Source: Fictibacillus sp. FJAT-27399 (GTDB lineage: Bacteria; Bacillota; Bacilli; Bacillales; Fictibacillaceae). Taken from it: a stretch of 64,000 bases of DNA. Both the position numbers and the translations under genes were made by a program. A model generated the notes under the pieces. It was not told the DNA's origin, did not search any database, and worked only from the letters and a program-made list of their open reading frames with translations. Shown here piece by piece: positions 26,025-34,792 of this stretch. The DNA is taken from contig NZ_LMVC01000001.1 in NCBI RefSeq assembly GCF_001510655.1, forward strand, positions 905,955-969,954. The letters are read 5' to 3'. The first letter of the stretch is position 1, and every line of letters starts with the position of its first letter.

Positions 26025-27953
26025 TCAGATATTTTTAATCGCTTCAATAATGAAGACAGATGATTCACTCTTACCGTGTTTCGATACAGTCATTCCCTCT
26101 TGAAGAAGCTGTTCCCCGCTCCGTATGATCGAATGTCCACTATCCATATCCGTAACGATGTAATCTGACATTGAGTTAAGCCCTTTGCATTTTAACTTTA
26201 TTTCTTCCTGTTGCTCATAGATTGAAAAATAGAAGACGAGACTGCTATCCTCATCCGACAATACATATTGAAAGCCACCATAACTTATCTTATTATCATT
26301 TTCATCACGGTTGCATTGTTCATTTAAACGATATAGGTCCCCGTTCTGCACAAAGGGAAATACCTTTTCCTTATAAAACTTGATGTTTTTTTTCACTTCC
26401 TGCCTTACTCGTTCTTTCCATTCTGGCAATGGATGAGAGAGACCAAAACGATGAATCATAGCTGTCCTCATATGAAATGCTATCTCTTTTTCCGTACACT
26501 CATTCAGCCTCAGTGGCGGAAAAGCATAATCACCGTTCACATTCGGTTTGGATTGAGACCAGGCAAAATGCAAACAAGCAGAAGGGGGCAATAAAAGGCT
26601 TGAGGCCCAAAATACCTGAAGCTGGTGGAGCAAATAGTCAGGGTCACTTAAAAAATTTACATGATTATGCTTCATGATTCCCAAATCTGTCCGCAAGCCC
26701 CCGGATGAACAATTTTCTAAAATAACATGAGGATGCTTTTTTCGAATCATATCCAATACTCTGTAGTAGCCAAGGTAATGCTCAAACAGTCCATCTCCAG
26801 CGCCATGTCCATGATCTGTACGGCTGCATCCAGCGTGAGGATCAAGATTAAAGTCTAATTTCAGCCAATCACACTGATAGTCGATAATTAAACGGTCCAG
26901 GACTGAAATGGCCCAATCTTGTGCTTCCACATTTCCGAAACAAATGTAACCAAGATGCTCTCCGTTTCGTTTAGCAATAAAATCTTCACGTCTGGAGCCG
27001 ATTTCTGCCTTTTTCCCCAGTCCTTCAATTTCACACCAGAAACCAAACTTCATGTTTCTTTCATGGACTTCATCACTTAACGCTCTTATCCCTGAAGAAA
27101 AACGATATGTGTTTACCTTATCCCAATCACCCCGCCAATCAAACCATTCTGAGTGGCCATCCGGCGGACCAAACCATCCGGCATCCAATGTGCAGACATC
27201 GATTCCAAGAGATTGTGCAATAGCAGCATTCTCTTTAAAGATGATCTCATTGATTTCACTGTCTTCATAGGTCCACCAATGATTCCATTCCACTAGAGGA
27301 TTATCTAATTCTTTGTTGGCAGGAATCCAAAACTCCCTTGCCCAGCGGTTAAATCGAACAGCCATCTCATTCATGTCGTGGCAGTCTGATTCAATAGTAA
27401 GGATACGAACACTTTCCATATCTTCCTCAGGAAACAACTCTTTGTAAAACTCCCAATCTGAAAGTCCTCCACTGAGATGGACACCTTTCATGCTGGGCTG
27501 AAAACGCAGCACCCAGTTTCCGGACCAGGCGACCGTAACCATACGAACACTGCTTTCAGTGTTCAAAAAAACAAAGGGATGAACGGACGCTGAAGACCGG
27601 CCCAACCGATTCTCCAGAATTACTTCTTCATTTATTATTGTTTTAAAAGGCTGATATTCATTTCCCCAACCACTCTTGAAGCAGGTTAGTTCAGAAGCTG
27701 TTGGGATCCATTCATTAATACTGTCTATCCTATCAATTCTTAATATCTCCTTTGAGATATTCTTAACGGTATTCCAAAGTTCCTGTACCCCAGAGCCGGT
27801 GTATAATTTCTTGAAGTACTCCACTCTGAAGTTCTGAGATTCATACGTAAAACAACGTAAAATGAATGTTTTTTCATGACGTTCTTTTTCTTCTACAAAC
27901 TTTAAATCTTCTAAATGATACTGCTGTCCATCACACGTTACAGAAAACCCCAT
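26025..27953 (-). CDS. GH36 alpha-galactosidase
   Basis: A 642-residue cytoplasmic glycosidase. The beta-sandwich N-terminal domain (about 1-215) leads into a TIM barrel. The expected nucleophile is the aspartate in CDWLKLDFN near 376, and the acid/base aspartate lies in FLSDPDYLL near 450. VCTLDAGWFG and ILENCSSGGLRTD are further clan GH-D motifs. It releases terminal alpha-galactose from melibiose- or raffinose-type sugars. The ATG is preceded by AAAGGAATGAAGAG. It heads the leftward cluster with the LacI repressor and importer, which together define a galactoside utilisation unit. Confidence 0.88.
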   Translation of the reverse strand: MGFSVTCDGQQYHLEDLKFVEEKERHEKTFILRCFTYESQNFRVEYFKKLYTGSGVQELWNTVKNISKEILRIDRIDSINEWIPTASELTCFKSGWGNEYQPFKTIINEEVILENRLGRSSASVHPFVFLNTESSVRMVTVAWSGNWVLRFQPSMKGVHLSGGLSDWEFYKELFPEEDMESVRILTIESDCHDMNEMAVRFNRWAREFWIPANKELDNPLVEWNHWWTYEDSEINEIIFKENAAIAQSLGIDVCTLDAGWFGPPDGHSEWFDWRGDWDKVNTYRFSSGIRALSDEVHERNMKFGFWCEIEGLGKKAEIGSRREDFIAKRNGEHLGYICFGNVEAQDWAISVLDRLIIDYQCDWLKLDFNLDPHAGCSRTDHGHGAGDGLFEHYLGYYRVLDMIRKKHPHVILENCSSGGLRTDLGIMKHNHVNFLSDPDYLLHQLQVFWASSLLLPPSACLHFAWSQSKPNVNGDYAFPPLRLNECTEKEIAFHMRTAMIHRFGLSHPLPEWKERVRQEVKKNIKFYKEKVFPFVQNGDLYRLNEQCNRDENDNKISYGGFQYVLSDEDSSLVFYFSIYEQQEEIKLKCKGLNSMSDYIVTDMDSGHSIIRSGEQLLQEGMTVSKHGKSESSVFIIEAIKNI

Positions 27954-28196
27954 CTCTTCATTCCTTTCTGTTCATTTGCAGAAACCTGTGACATTTTTCT
28001 ACAAAACTATTAATTCACCACTTATTAAGGATTCCCTTGTGAAAAATACAAATAAATGGCCTGACTCTTACTCCTAATTTATACCGATCAGCCTTTAAGA
28101 AAATAGAGGAATTGGATAAGAAGATGTCAAACAGTTAGTTAACACCTTGGAAAAGACGATGACGTTAAATTACTAGTAAAGGTGGCAGTTTGGATT

Positions 28197-29681
28197 ATGA
28201 ATACCATTCACGGTGTCTTGGAACGAAACGCCCGGAAGTTCGAAACGAAAGAAGCTTTTATTTCTGGCACAGCACGATTGACGTACGCGGATATGAACGG
28301 CAAAGCCAATCAGCTTGCCCGACTACTGATTGAAAACGGCGTCAGGAAGAACGAACGAATGGCGATCATGTCGCGAAACAATGAGCATTTCTTCTATGCG
28401 TATTTTGCATTATTAAAAGCGGGAGCCATTCCTGTTCCTCTCAACACACGGCTCAAGTCGACCGAGGTCCATTCTATTTTAGAAAGAATGGATTGCAGAG
28501 GAATCCTTTATGAGCAATCTTTTCAGTCATGCGTTTCACAGGAGGCTATAGTATTACCACTTCTGGCGGTTTCCTTGGAACATGCCGTTAACCAATCCCA
28601 CCCCTTCTCATCCGATAATCTGAACTTCTCGATTGATACGAACGAGATTTGTGAGATCATGCTCACTTCAGGAACGACAGGTCTCCCTAAAGGAGTAATG
28701 CTTACTCATGCTCAGGTTTCCTCTGTTGCCATGGCGATCGCAGTAGAATTCCATTTAACTCACCAGGACCGTATACTCTCTCAGATGCCTCTTTCCCATT
28801 CTGCTCCCCTGAATTGTTTTTTCATGGGCGGGCTTTATTGCGGTGCTTCTCATGTTCTTGGAGATTTCACACCTCAGAACTTTCTCCAAAGGATCCATCA
28901 AGAAAAAACGACATTCACCTTTGCCTCTCCTATCGCATATTTGCTTGCAGCCAAAGAACCTTCCCTATCGAATTATGATCTATCCAGCATGCGGGTATTC
29001 GCCTATGGCGGTGGAGCCATGCCGCTTGCTTCCTATCATTTCGTAACGAAAGCCTTTCATAACAAAAACTTTTATCAGGTATACGGGTTGACGGAAGCCG
29101 GGCCGAACGGGTCCCTTTTGCGCCCGGAGGAACATGAACATAAACCAGGAAGCATTGGTAAAACCCCGGTAGTAAATATGGAGATGAAAGTCATCAATGA
29201 TGATGGAACAGAAACTGCTCCTGGCGAATACGGTGAAATTATTTTAGCGGGCGACAGTGTCATGTCCGGCTATTTCAACAACAAAGACGCCACCGAGGAA
29301 ATTCTTCGTGAAGGGTGGATTTATACCGGTGACATTGCTTACCGAGACGAAGATGGCTATCTATTCATTGTTGACCGTAAAAAAGACATGATCATTCCGG
29401 GCGGAGTCAATGTGTATCCCCGGGAAATCGAAGAAACACTGACGAAACATCCAGATGTTCTTCAGGCTTGCGTTGTTGGGGTTCAAGATCAGGAGTGGGG
29501 CGAAACCATCAAGGCTGTTATTGTAAGAAAAGAAGATTCAGAGGTCTCAGAGGGTGAACTTAGAAGCTTTTTGTCTGGCCATCTTGCTGCGTATAAGTGC
29601 CCACGTACATACAGTTTTGTTACTGAACTGCCGTACAATGCCAACGGTAAAATCTTAAAACAGCTCGTAAAGGAGATGTGA
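28197..29681 (+). CDS. AMP-binding acyl-CoA synthetase
   Basis: A 494-residue adenylate-forming enzyme. It has the P-loop-like IMLTSGTTGLPKGVMLTH near 158, YGLTEAGP near 295, WIYTGDIAYRDEDGYLF near 383, the hinge VDRKKDMIIPGG near 402 and the C-terminal catalytic lysine in NANGKILK near 485. It activates a carboxylic acid to its CoA thioester. I chose ATG 28197; an in-frame GTG at 28182 overlaps the AAAGGTGG ribosome binding site. It is followed after three bases by an acyl-CoA dehydrogenase, so the pair probably handles a fatty or branched acid. The exact chain length is not visible. Confidence 0.9.
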   Translation: MNTIHGVLERNARKFETKEAFISGTARLTYADMNGKANQLARLLIENGVRKNERMAIMSRNNEHFFYAYFALLKAGAIPVPLNTRLKSTEVHSILERMDCRGILYEQSFQSCVSQEAIVLPLLAVSLEHAVNQSHPFSSDNLNFSIDTNEICEIMLTSGTTGLPKGVMLTHAQVSSVAMAIAVEFHLTHQDRILSQMPLSHSAPLNCFFMGGLYCGASHVLGDFTPQNFLQRIHQEKTTFTFASPIAYLLAAKEPSLSNYDLSSMRVFAYGGGAMPLASYHFVTKAFHNKNFYQVYGLTEAGPNGSLLRPEEHEHKPGSIGKTPVVNMEMKVINDDGTETAPGEYGEIILAGDSVMSGYFNNKDATEEILREGWIYTGDIAYRDEDGYLFIVDRKKDMIIPGGVNVYPREIEETLTKHPDVLQACVVGVQDQEWGETIKAVIVRKEDSEVSEGELRSFLSGHLAAYKCPRTYSFVTELPYNANGKILKQLVKEM

Positions 29682-29684
29682 CAC

Positions 29685-31412
29685 GTGAAAAACAGTTTAA
29701 AGAACAGCGGCTGTATCGACTATACAAAATGGAAGGAAGGAAATGAAGCCAATTGGTATAATGACGATCCGATCCTTGTCCGCTATGCGAAACGTTATTT
29801 ATCAGTTCCGATGTTTACATATGTTGAATCCGCCTTTCAAAAAACAGGAGAGCTTGCCTCTGGCCCAATTGATCAGCGGGCTGTACATACCGATCGCGAT
29901 GGAGCTCCGAAACTGATCCGTTATAACCGCAAAGGGGAAGAAATCAATAAAGTCTGGTATAACGAGGGATATTTGCAAACGGTAAAGGACGGTTATGGAA
30001 CAGGTGTCGTATCCTATCGCTATGATGAGAACGCCCCTGAAAAAGTTCCTTTTATGGTAAACTCCATTTTGCTTTATTTGCTGTGTCAGGCCGAAAACGG
30101 TTTCACTTGCCCGGTAGGACTTTCCCAGTCTGTTGCCTTCGTTCTCGAGAAATTTGGTTCGACTCAGCAAAAGAACGATTACCTTTCCCGCCTGTCCTCT
30201 ACCGATCCTAAAGTACACGCTCAAGGAGCGACATTTTTAACCGAGATACAAGGCGGGTCAGATGTGGGAGCAACCCAAACCATTGCAGTTAAACACGGCG
30301 ACCACTATCTCCTGACAGGGGAAAAATGGTTCGCGAGCAATTGTGATGCCGAAATTGCCATTGCCCTCGCAAGAGTCAGCGAAAAACCATCTACAAAGGG
30401 ACTCGGACTTTTTATCGTGCCAAGGACACTGTCAGATGGGACAAAAAACAAGGTAACGATAAGAAGGCTTAAGGATAAACTGGGTGTCCGTGCAGTCGCC
30501 AGTGGGGAACTCATCTTAAAGGAGGCAGTCGGATATCTCATTGGTGAAGAAGAGAACGGCTTTAAATACATGGCAGAAGCTCTCAATGTTTCAAGGCTTG
30601 GCACCTCACTCGCAGGGCTTGCAGTTGCAAGAAGAGCACTTCTCGAAGCGGCCGTCTACACAAGCCATCGTAATGCATTCGGGGCAGCGGTTATCTCTTA
30701 TCCCATGGTACAGGAATCATTGACGAACATGATGACTGAAATTGAGGCAGCATGGTCGATCTCCACTCAAATGATTTCTTTATTCGACCGGGTGCATACC
30801 TTTAATGAATCCACCCCTGGAAGTACAGCCCTCCTCAGGATCCTGCTCTCACTAGCCAAATACCGGTGCAGCGAGCTAGGCGTATCTGCTGCCAAGGAGG
30901 CGCTTGAACTGCATGGAGGCAATGGATACATTGAAGAGTATGTTACCCCTCGCCTTCTTCGGGATGCTGTCGTTAATCCGGTTTGGGAAGGAACCGCAAG
31001 CATCCAATCGCTCGAAGTGCTAAAAACGCTACAGAAGGGCGGAACAGTACCGTTTTTAGAAGATTTGAATCAAACCCTGAACCAAATCGAAAATTCCGAA
31101 CTTCTTCAGCTCCGAACCCAAATAAAGATGGAAGTTCAACGAATGGAAGAACTGTTTGAACATGTATTAAAACAAGATGGTCAGCAGCAAAGTGCCCTCG
31201 CGAAGAAAATGGCGGATTTTATGTATGATGTGTATACAGCCGTCCATCTACTGGAAGAAGCGCAATATGATCTTCAACATACGGGAGATAACAGGAGAAT
31301 GATCGTCGCAGAACACTGGTACAGAATAAGATTTGATCGTTCTCCTGATCGCGGGATCCTGGGTGATACCATTACCGATGAGAAGTTTGAGAAAATCGTC
31401 TGCTTTCATTGA
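29685..31412 (+). CDS. Acyl-CoA dehydrogenase, AidB-like branch
   Basis: A 575-residue flavoprotein, longer than the usual 380. The core shows GATFLTEIQGGSDVGATQT near 183, EKWFASNCDAEIAI near 210, KDKLGVRAVASGEL near 265, SRLGTSLAGLAVARRAL near 305, and LHGGNGYIEEYVTPRLLRDAVVNPVWEGT near 405-433. Length and the VNPVWEGTASIQSLEVL end of the core place it near the AidB-like group. The start is GTG 29685 behind AAAGGAGATGTGACAC. It is cotranscribed with the acyl-CoA synthetase. The physiological substrate is unknown. Confidence 0.85.
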   Translation: MKNSLKNSGCIDYTKWKEGNEANWYNDDPILVRYAKRYLSVPMFTYVESAFQKTGELASGPIDQRAVHTDRDGAPKLIRYNRKGEEINKVWYNEGYLQTVKDGYGTGVVSYRYDENAPEKVPFMVNSILLYLLCQAENGFTCPVGLSQSVAFVLEKFGSTQQKNDYLSRLSSTDPKVHAQGATFLTEIQGGSDVGATQTIAVKHGDHYLLTGEKWFASNCDAEIAIALARVSEKPSTKGLGLFIVPRTLSDGTKNKVTIRRLKDKLGVRAVASGELILKEAVGYLIGEEENGFKYMAEALNVSRLGTSLAGLAVARRALLEAAVYTSHRNAFGAAVISYPMVQESLTNMMTEIEAAWSISTQMISLFDRVHTFNESTPGSTALLRILLSLAKYRCSELGVSAAKEALELHGGNGYIEEYVTPRLLRDAVVNPVWEGTASIQSLEVLKTLQKGGTVPFLEDLNQTLNQIENSELLQLRTQIKMEVQRMEELFEHVLKQDGQQQSALAKKMADFMYDVYTAVHLLEEAQYDLQHTGDNRRMIVAEHWYRIRFDRSPDRGILGDTITDEKFEKIVCFH

Positions 31413-31429
31413 AAATTGAAGGATGAAGG

Positions 31430-31457
31430 AGCGGGGAAAACTCCGCTTTTTTTTTTT
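31430..31457 (+). terminator. Rho-independent terminator
   Basis: AGCGGGGAAAACTCCGCT forms a hairpin followed directly by an uninterrupted T run. It closes the acyl-CoA synthetase/dehydrogenase operon, 18 bases after its last stop codon. Confidence 0.92.
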
Positions 31458-31618
31458 GCAAAAAAAGAACCGAATCAAAAGGATCCGGCTGCTCAAAGAG
31501 GGTATTTCATTAGGGGGTGTGTCAAGAGATTGTTTAATCCCAACGATTATACTCCATATCATACCACAACGCTTTAATAAGTAAACGCTTTTATGCATTA
31601 AATTAATAAAATTATTTT

Positions 31619-32455
31619 TTACACACCTGAAAAAGCCATAAATCCACCATCTACTGGAACAGTAATACCCGTCACAAATCCGGAGTATGATTCATCCGCT
31701 AACCAAAGCATCGTTCCTAGTAAGTCCTTTGGTTTCCCAAACCTCTTCATCGGAGTGCTTCCTATAATTTTACTTGACCGGTCTGTATAGCTTCCATTTT
31801 CCTTCAAAAGCAGTCCGCGATTTTGTGTCGTTAAAAAGAACCCCGGTGCAATCGCATTCACACGCAGGCCTGTTTCCGCAAAATGGACGGCCATCCACAT
31901 CGTAAAATTATTGATCGATGCTTTTGCCGCACTATAAGCAGGCACTTTTGTCATGGGTGAGTAAGCACTCATGGATGAAATATTGATAACAGCCGGTGAT
32001 TCTGCCTGCAGCAATGCCTTGCCGAATACTTGAGATGCAAGAAAAGTGCCGGTAAAGTTAGTTGAGAACACGTTGGAAAATCCGTTCTCATCCATATCAA
32101 AAAATGATTTTCCTGAAGCTTCTTCGTCGTATGTCTCAAAGTCAGTGATCGCACCAGGATGGTTGCCTCCAGCCCCATTGATCAGTAGATCGATGGAACC
32201 AAACGATTCTAAAATCTCCTCTTTCGCCTTTTCTAATGATTCCCGGTTCAAAACGTCAGCGGAGACAGAAAGAGCGGTGCCGCCAGACTGCCGGATCTCG
32301 TCGGCAACCTTTTGCCCTTTTTCAGCGGTACGGTTCAGAACTGCCACTTTCATGCCGTGCCGGGCGAGCTCACGGGCCATCTCGGAACAAAGGACCCCGC
32401 TGCCGCCGGTGATGACCGCTGTTTTATGGTTTAAGGTTTCATGCACGGAAATCAT
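31619..32455 (-). CDS. uxuB: UxuB-type D-mannonate oxidoreductase (SDR family)
   Basis: A 278-residue SDR of the Bacillus UxuB (YjmF) type, which interconverts fructuronate and mannonate. It has the TGGSGVLCSEMARELARHG nucleotide site near 17-35, INGAGGNHPGA near 91, the catalytic serine in NISSMSAYSPM near 157, YSAAKAS (Tyr-x3-Lys) near 172 and the long substrate loop APGFFLTTQNRGLL near 203, which is characteristic of the mannonate group. The ATG overlaps the TGA of the truncated uxuA as ATGA. With uxuA broken and no uxaC or kdg genes nearby, the step is probably an orphan here. Confidence 0.82.
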   Translation of the reverse strand: MISVHETLNHKTAVITGGSGVLCSEMARELARHGMKVAVLNRTAEKGQKVADEIRQSGGTALSVSADVLNRESLEKAKEEILESFGSIDLLINGAGGNHPGAITDFETYDEEASGKSFFDMDENGFSNVFSTNFTGTFLASQVFGKALLQAESPAVINISSMSAYSPMTKVPAYSAAKASINNFTMWMAVHFAETGLRVNAIAPGFFLTTQNRGLLLKENGSYTDRSSKIIGSTPMKRFGKPKDLLGTMLWLADESYSGFVTGITVPVDGGFMAFSGV

Positions 32456-32796
32456 ACGCTAACTCCTTTTTTACGCATGAAGTTGTAGCAGATGACCTTT
32501 ACTCCAAATTCAGAAAGGTTGCGGATCGTTTGCTTATAATTTTCAATATAACGATTGCGTTCTTCATTGCCGAGTTTGATCGCTTCATGGATATTCACAC
32601 TTTCTACAACCTCTGCATGAAATCCCTTTGATTGAATGTACTCCACTTCAGCCTTTATTTCTTCCTTATCCCATACTTCCCCGACAGGCTTTTGGTGCAG
32701 CGCCCAAACGATTCCCTTCACTCCTGGAATTTGTTTAACATAATCCAGTGTGACCGTATCGTTCCCGCGGCCGTACCATCGAAATGTGATATTCAT
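32452..32796 (-). pseudogene. uxuA: uxuA remnant: mannonate dehydratase, N-terminal third only
   Basis: It starts well, with GGAGGTG before ATG 32796 and MNITFRWYGRGNDTVTLDYV matching Firmicute mannonate dehydratase. The similarity continues through VKGIVWALHQKP, VVESVNIHEAIKLG and FGVKVICYNFM near residue 107. There the family normally goes on for about 250 more residues that carry the metal-binding His, Cys and Asp ligands. Here seven unrelated or C-terminal residues (RKKGVSV) and a stop follow, and the stop overlaps the uxuB start. The simplest reading is an internal deletion that removed the middle and most of the end of the gene. The product cannot be an active dehydratase. Confidence 0.85.
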
Positions 32797-32849
32797 CTTA
32801 CACCTCCGTATCGTTCAGTGGTTAAGTAAATAGATTAAGAGAGTACACT

Positions 32850-33746
32850 CTACTTCTTTTGGGACCTAAAGTCAGGATTTCTTTTTAAAGCCGCTCCAAT
32901 AAGTGCTGCCTTTCCGTCAAGATGGCTAATGAACAATCTGTCTACTGTTCCTTGCTGTTCCGGCAAGACTAAGTCCTTTAAAGAATCCTTGATTGATCGT
33001 AACAAAAAGGGGTTTTGGGTTATTACACTACCTCCGATGATTATTTTATGAGGATCTAACAAATTAATAATGGTGTAAATTCCCTTACTAAACGTTTTGA
33101 TCACATCATCCATCAATACAATGGAACACGAATCACCTTTATAATAGTTCTTGACCCATTCCTTTGTGGAAAAATGCTGACCGGTTTGAACCCTTCCTCT
33201 TCTGGAAATAGCTGGGCCACTTGCAAGCTCCTCGATTCTCTGATTGCTTGATGTAACAAAAGATAATCCAAGTTCTCCGGCAAAACCACGTCCATTGAGG
33301 ACTGATCCCTTATACAAGGTGCAGCAAGCAATACCGGTACTCCATGTGATATACACAAAAATTTCGTTTGATTTACTGTTAGCATGCAGCCACTCGCCAT
33401 ATGCAGCCATAACGACATCATTATCAATCCAGACTTCCGTTTGAAATGTATTTCTTAACCTTTCTGCAATGGGAAAGGACGACCAGGAAAGATTGTTTTG
33501 ATAGACAGCCATTCCTTTTTCCACATCCACTTTTCCAGGAACACCTGCACCAATACCATGAATATCTTTCCATGAAACACAAGCATCTGACACCACTCTT
33601 TTAATGCAATTCACAACTTGATCGAACATTTCTTCAGGGTGATGAGGCTTGCTTTGAATGGTTTTTACTTCCTGGCAACTTCCTTGTTCATCGACCAGAC
33701 AAGCCGCAATTTTGGTACCGCCGATATCTACACCAATAGAATACAT
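32850..33746 (-). CDS. ROK-family sugar kinase without the zinc motif
   Basis: A 298-residue kinase. The phosphate-1 loop is IGVDIGGTKIAACLVD, followed by GIGAGVPGKVD near 66, the catalytic WIDNDVVMAAYGEW near 106 and LLDPHKIIIGGSV near 230. ROK kinases usually carry a His and Cys-x-Cys-GxxGC zinc site after GxxGExGH. Here the stretch reads GFAGELGLSFV and the cysteines are absent, as in some zinc-free ROK kinases. It is the last gene of the leftward operon with an AgaS-like protein, a LacC-like kinase and a GatY-like aldolase. It probably phosphorylates an incoming hexose or N-acetylhexosamine at C6. GGAGGTCAACC precedes the ATG. Confidence 0.82.
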   Translation of the reverse strand: MYSIGVDIGGTKIAACLVDEQGSCQEVKTIQSKPHHPEEMFDQVVNCIKRVVSDACVSWKDIHGIGAGVPGKVDVEKGMAVYQNNLSWSSFPIAERLRNTFQTEVWIDNDVVMAAYGEWLHANSKSNEIFVYITWSTGIACCTLYKGSVLNGRGFAGELGLSFVTSSNQRIEELASGPAISRRGRVQTGQHFSTKEWVKNYYKGDSCSIVLMDDVIKTFSKGIYTIINLLDPHKIIIGGSVITQNPFLLRSIKDSLKDLVLPEQQGTVDRLFISHLDGKAALIGAALKRNPDFRSQKK

Positions 33747-33757
33747 CGGTTGACCTC

Positions 33758-34792
33758 CTATGAAGAAAAGCTAATCTTAACCACCTGATTAAGATTTCTA
33801 GGATGGTCGGGGTTTAATCCTAGCGCAGTTGCCCGATAATAGGCTAGTATTTGTAAATAAGGCATTAGACACAGTAAAGCTGCTTTACACTTGGAACTGC
33901 ATGGAACGGTAATAACAAGGTCTGCTCCTAATCGTTCATGCTGGTTTCCAATCAGGACTGTCCGCCCGCCGAATGACTGAACATCGAGAAGCAGCGATTC
34001 TTCTATTTTTCTTGGCAGCTCACCTGTTGATAACAATAATACAACGGTCTTTTCATCTACCATTGAGATGGGGCCATGCCTAAATTCAAGGGCAGAATAA
34101 GCCTCACATTCGGTTTGTGTCATCTCTTTTAATTTGAGGCAGCCTTCTTCCGCTAATCCAAAAGAGCTTCCCGTTCCAAGAAAAATAAACCGTTGATTCT
34201 GCTCAGTCTCAGCAATCTCACGCATCATTTCTGTATCCTTCAACGTCTCTTTTACTATTTGGGGAACAAGCAGTAAATCATGCAGCTCAAGCTGAGCCAG
34301 TCTGGCAGAATATAGCTGTAGTGCGTACAGCATGTTCGTGAACGATTGAGTCATGACAACACTTTTTTCTTGTACGTGATTCAATATGATAGATTCTCCA
34401 CTTAATTGAGTAATTTCGGAATCGGCATGGCAAGTCACAGCAAGGGTTGCAATTTTCTTATTTCCTTTTACCGATTTTAATGCGTGCAGAACTTCAGATG
34501 TTGTTCCAGACCGGGAAATAGCGATTAGTTTATAATGGCAATCTTGTGCAAATGTCTGTTGAGGATGTAAAAAAACTTCCGAAGCTGGAACCGCTTGAGC
34601 AGCCATTCCTGTTGTTTCTTGAAAAAAACGAGAAGCAGAAATGGCAAGATAATAAGAGGTTCCGCATCCAATAAACAAGTGAACACATTTATTTTCAGGT
34701 TTCTTTATTGAAAGATCCAACATAAGTTTTTGGGTTGTTTCCAATGTTGCTGCCTGTGAATGGATTTCTTGAAACGTATATGAGCTACTCAT
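33758..34792 (-). CDS. SIS-domain sugar isomerase/deaminase (AgaS-like)
   Basis: A 344-residue protein with two SIS domains of the GlmS C-terminal type. The first contains LFIGCGTSYYLAISASRF near 40 and AISRSGTTSEVL near 90; the second contains IFLGTGSSFGLAEEGCLKLKE near 205 and SALEFRHGP near 235. The C-terminus LNPDHPRNLNQVV matches the ketose-binding tail of GlmS and AgaS. AgaS converts galactosamine 6-phosphate to tagatose 6-phosphate with loss of ammonia. The next two genes encode exactly the tagatose 6-phosphate kinase and tagatose bisphosphate aldolase types. Its ATG overlaps the stop of the kinase gene by one base (TAATG). Confidence 0.8.
   Translation of the reverse strand: MSSSYTFQEIHSQAATLETTQKLMLDLSIKKPENKCVHLFIGCGTSYYLAISASRFFQETTGMAAQAVPASEVFLHPQQTFAQDCHYKLIAISRSGTTSEVLHALKSVKGNKKIATLAVTCHADSEITQLSGESIILNHVQEKSVVMTQSFTNMLYALQLYSARLAQLELHDLLLVPQIVKETLKDTEMMREIAETEQNQRFIFLGTGSSFGLAEEGCLKLKEMTQTECEAYSALEFRHGPISMVDEKTVVLLLSTGELPRKIEESLLLDVQSFGGRTVLIGNQHERLGADLVITVPCSSKCKAALLCLMPYLQILAYYRATALGLNPDHPRNLNQVVKISFSS

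Noticed and set aside
31449-31618. Search for a catabolite-response element or terminator downstream of uxuB
   Set aside because: Only a weak AAGTAAACGCTTTTA match; not strong enough to call.
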